DNA of 8,403 nt, from the NCBI GenBank assembly GCA_937899295.1, contig CALBPO010000005.1:1-8403 (forward strand), in the 5' to 3' direction. Below the pieces are notes generated by a model. It did not search any database, was not told where the DNA came from, and worked only from the letters and a program-made list of their open reading frames with translations. Position numbers and translations under genes: made by a program. Positions 6,377-8,403 of the stretch are shown piece after piece (the first letter of the stretch is position 1; each line of letters begins with the position of its first letter). The DNA is from an uncultured Opitutia bacterium. GTDB taxonomy: Bacteria > Verrucomicrobiota > Verrucomicrobiia > Opitutales > Coraliomargaritaceae.

Positions 6377-7909
6377 TTAATCGAGCGGCGGCTGTAGCCC
6401 CTCTTTCTTGTATTGCTTCACGTAGCGCTGATAAGACCGTACATTTTTGGTCGGCTGATCGGCATCGGCGACGTTGTAGAGTTCACGCCCCGAAGTCACT
6501 TGCGGTGCTTCCATCTTAGGCAACCACTTGTCCGCGAGCTCCTGCATCATCGATGCATACTCCGGATTGTCGGCGAGGTTGGCCCATTCATTGGGGTCTT
6601 CTTTATGCGAATACAGTTCCTCGGAGCCGTCAAAGTAGCGATTATAACGCCAGTCTGTGGTGCGTAAGGAGTAATTGCCGCGGCCCCAAGTAATCAAGGC
6701 AGGTTGCTCCTTCGGTAAATGCGGATTCTTCAACCAAGGCCCGATGCTCATGCCATCGACATAGTCCGGCGCAGTGAGACCAGTAAGTTCACAAAGCGTG
6801 CGATAGACGTTGATCAAGCCAATCGGCTCCGCACAGGCCTGACCATTCCCCGAACGATTTCGTGGGTCGAAGATGATAAAGGGGGTGCGAGTCGCCTCCT
6901 CCCAAAGAGAAAATTTGCTAAAGGAACGTTTTTCACCGAGATGAAATCCATGATCCGACCATAGCATAATAATCGTGTTGTCAGCATAAGGACTCTTTTC
7001 CAGCGCCTCCAATACGAGGCCGACATTGTCATCCGTAAAGTTAATCGAAGCGAGATAACCACGGCGAATGTCCTCCCATGCTTTGTCGCGCCTGACCGGA
7101 ATTTCAACATAGATCTGAGCATTCGATTGCCCAACTTGCGGTATATCAGCCAAATCGTCGGCCTTAATCAGTGGCTCAGAAATCGGATCAAGAAAGCGAT
7201 CCCAATTTGCTTCCGGCATAATGAACGAGGCATGCGGCAAGATGAACCCCACCGCTAAGAAAAACGGCTTCTGGTGTTCTTTTCCTAAAAAGCGAACCGC
7301 ATGTTGCGCCGCATTATAATCGCCAAAATCGGTCAATGGATTACTCGCGGGGCAAGCGATCGTGCGCTTGTTGTATGGCTCTGGATGATAGCCCTTTTCC
7401 TTTATCAGCGCCTTGTTCTTCTTGCCGGTGCCATACATCCTATACTCATCCCACTGCTCATCCTGTCGATAGCTGTTGTCAGGGTTATGCCAGACCTTGG
7501 AAAGCCCCACCGTCGTATAACCATTCTCTCTAAAGAGGAAGGGCAGCGGCGTAAAACGCTCAAGCGATTCGGCATCAACGTGATTGAGATTGTAAAATGG
7601 ATAAAGTCCCGAGTTATGCGGTTCGACCCCCAGTAAGAGCGCATTACGACTCGGCGAGCAACCCGGTGCCGTGCAGTGGGCATTGGTAAAATTAACGCCC
7701 TTAGCAGCCAGACTATCCATATTGGGCGTCTTCGCCTGCGGATGGCCACCGAGAAAACCGACCCAGTCGTTCATGTCATCCACGCAGATCATTAACACAT
7801 TTGGCTGATCGACAGCCGCTGCGTAAGTCTGAATATCGGAAAGACCAAACAACACAGCGCAGAGACCGAGCGCAGAGATCGAGGAATTTTTAGGCAATGT
7901 ATGTGTCAT
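6377..7909 (-). CDS. Secreted iduronate-2-sulfatase-like sulfatase (S1_7-type, CSPSR active site)
   Basis: A 510-residue exported sulfatase. Seen: signal peptide (Lys7, hydrophobic ISALGLCAVLFGL, cut near T-Y-A-A-A at 28-32); calcium ligands in CVDDMNDW (D44, D45); signature GCSPSR with C84 (bases 7660-7658) as formylglycine precursor; GLSKVWH with K138 and H141, the spaced form of GKWH found in iduronate-2-sulfatase relatives; LPHASF with H226; WSDHGFHLGEKRSFSKFSLWEEATRTPFIIF with D319, H320 and K327. The SDHG-HLGE-K-LWEE block and the GFLGGHPQAKTPNMD block are typical of the iduronate-2-sulfatase/choline-sulfatase-like branch (SulfAtlas S1_7). Family members remove sulfate from uronic acids or other sugars; the substrate here is unknown. 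It starts 13 bases after the preceding stop and ends exactly before the alternative ATG of the next sulfatase. The leader is A-rich with no Shine-Dalgarno. Confidence 0.93.
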   Translation of the reverse strand: MTHTLPKNSSISALGLCAVLFGLSDIQTYAAAVDQPNVLMICVDDMNDWVGFLGGHPQAKTPNMDSLAAKGVNFTNAHCTAPGCSPSRNALLLGVEPHNSGLYPFYNLNHVDAESLERFTPLPFLFRENGYTTVGLSKVWHNPDNSYRQDEQWDEYRMYGTGKKNKALIKEKGYHPEPYNKRTIACPASNPLTDFGDYNAAQHAVRFLGKEHQKPFFLAVGFILPHASFIMPEANWDRFLDPISEPLIKADDLADIPQVGQSNAQIYVEIPVRRDKAWEDIRRGYLASINFTDDNVGLVLEALEKSPYADNTIIMLWSDHGFHLGEKRSFSKFSLWEEATRTPFIIFDPRNRSGNGQACAEPIGLINVYRTLCELTGLTAPDYVDGMSIGPWLKNPHLPKEQPALITWGRGNYSLRTTDWRYNRYFDGSEELYSHKEDPNEWANLADNPEYASMMQELADKWLPKMEAPQVTSGRELYNVADADQPTKNVRSYQRYVKQYKKEGLQPPLD

Positions 7910-7922
7910 TCGGTTTTTTGTT

Positions 7923-8403
7923 TTAGTCTCCCCATCCCTCGTCGAGTAACTTACGTTTGATTCGCAGAGGTTGTTTTTCGATTAAATAGTCACCTGGTAT
8001 CGCCTCAAAGCGGATGCCGTCTTCGAGCGTTTCCACCAAGTGCCATCGCCAGCCGTCTTTACGGTAGATCCAGCAAGTGCCTTCAAAGCCTGGAAGACTT
8101 AGCTCAAAACGATTTTTGCTTGCAGCGTCCAGCTTTACGACGGGTTCACCGGTGTGAAGCTCTTTCCAATGCGGGCGGATAAACTCGACATCTGGCATGA
8201 GCGTCAGGCGCAGCGCGCCATTTTCGTTCGGCTCAATAAAATACAACCCACTCCCCTCGTAGCGCACAAAGGGTGAATCTCCAACACCAATGATCACTGT
8301 GGGCGACGCGAGGTCCGATCCAAAAACGGAATCTGACCAGTCATCCGATTCTGACCAGCCGGAATAGATCAATTGACGATCCTGCAAGACAGCACTTGAG
8401 CGC
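7923..8403 (-). CDS. C-terminal part of an unrecognised, probably extracellular beta-rich protein (5' end outside window)
   Basis: The frame is open from the window edge (first readable residues R-S-S-A-V-L-Q-D) to the stop at 7923-7925, giving about 159 residues of a longer protein. The first in-frame start-like codon is a TTG at 8387; codons before it are open to the edge, so it is probably internal. Seen: alternating hydrophobic and aromatic beta-strand patterns (VRYEGSGLYFIEP, GALRLTLMPDVEFIRPHW, RFELSLPGFEGTCWIYRKDGWRW), then GDYLIEKQPLRI, suggesting a small beta-sandwich module like those ending large secreted glycosidases. I do not recognise the family. It is 13 bases upstream of the first sulfatase, so it is very likely co-transcribed and part of the same pathway; a polysaccharide-active enzyme is a guess from context only. 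Confidence 0.8.
   Translation of the reverse strand, partial: RSSAVLQDRQLIYSGWSESDDWSDSVFGSDLASPTVIIGVGDSPFVRYEGSGLYFIEPNENGALRLTLMPDVEFIRPHWKELHTGEPVVKLDAASKNRFELSLPGFEGTCWIYRKDGWRWHLVETLEDGIRFEAIPGDYLIEKQPLRIKRKLLDEGWGD

Noticed and set aside
8385..8387. TTG as the true start of the partial gene at the right edge
   Set aside because: The frame is open beyond it to the window edge and the protein begins mid-domain with no signal peptide; the real start is outside.

Overview
The window is a single-direction gene cluster: seven genes, all read from the minus strand, packed with gaps of 0 to about 80 bases. In transcription order (high to low coordinates) they are: the 3' end of an unrecognised protein (7923-8403, cut by the window edge); three different secreted formylglycine sulfatases (6377-7909, 4508-6352, 1930-3462), with a cytoplasmic GH130-type mannoside phosphorylase/mannosidase (3542-4495) between the second and third; a GntR-headed, LacI-type sugar-sensing repressor (798-1898); and a secreted CE1/PHB-depolymerase-like alpha/beta hydrolase (1-741), which carries a frameshift and is also cut by the window edge.

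The layout is that of a sulfated-polysaccharide utilisation operon. The sulfatases have signal peptides and an intact C-x-P-S/T-R formylglycine signature, so they should remove sulfate esters outside the cytoplasm. The esterase, if functional, would remove acyl groups in the same compartment. The GH130 enzyme has no signal peptide and should act on short, already desulfated mannosides after uptake. The regulator, lying in the same operon, would sense a sugar released by the pathway. The GH130 member suggests a mannose-containing glycan, such as a sulfated mannan or a mannose-bearing fucoidan-type polymer, but the sequence alone does not prove the substrate. No transporter, sulfatase-maturation enzyme or polysaccharide-backbone depolymerase is visible here.

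The organism is probably a marine member of the Planctomycetota-Verrucomicrobiota-Lentisphaerota group, perhaps a Puniceicoccales-like verrucomicrobium. This rests on clustered paralogous sulfatases, the GntR/LacI hybrid regulator, intermediate base composition and almost no Shine-Dalgarno sequences before the start codons. It is inference from style, not from a marker gene.

Points of most interest: a clean one-base frameshift in the esterase, with the catalytic nucleophile motif preserved in the second frame; a His-to-Asn change in the GKWH motif of the middle sulfatase, which also has an extra C-terminal beta-rich domain; and a GH130 protein whose usual E-D-P-R active-site motif reads I-D-N-R and which carries a Gly/Asp loop. 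No RNA gene, CRISPR array, insertion sequence or long repeat was seen, and no stretch over 100 bases lacks a gene.
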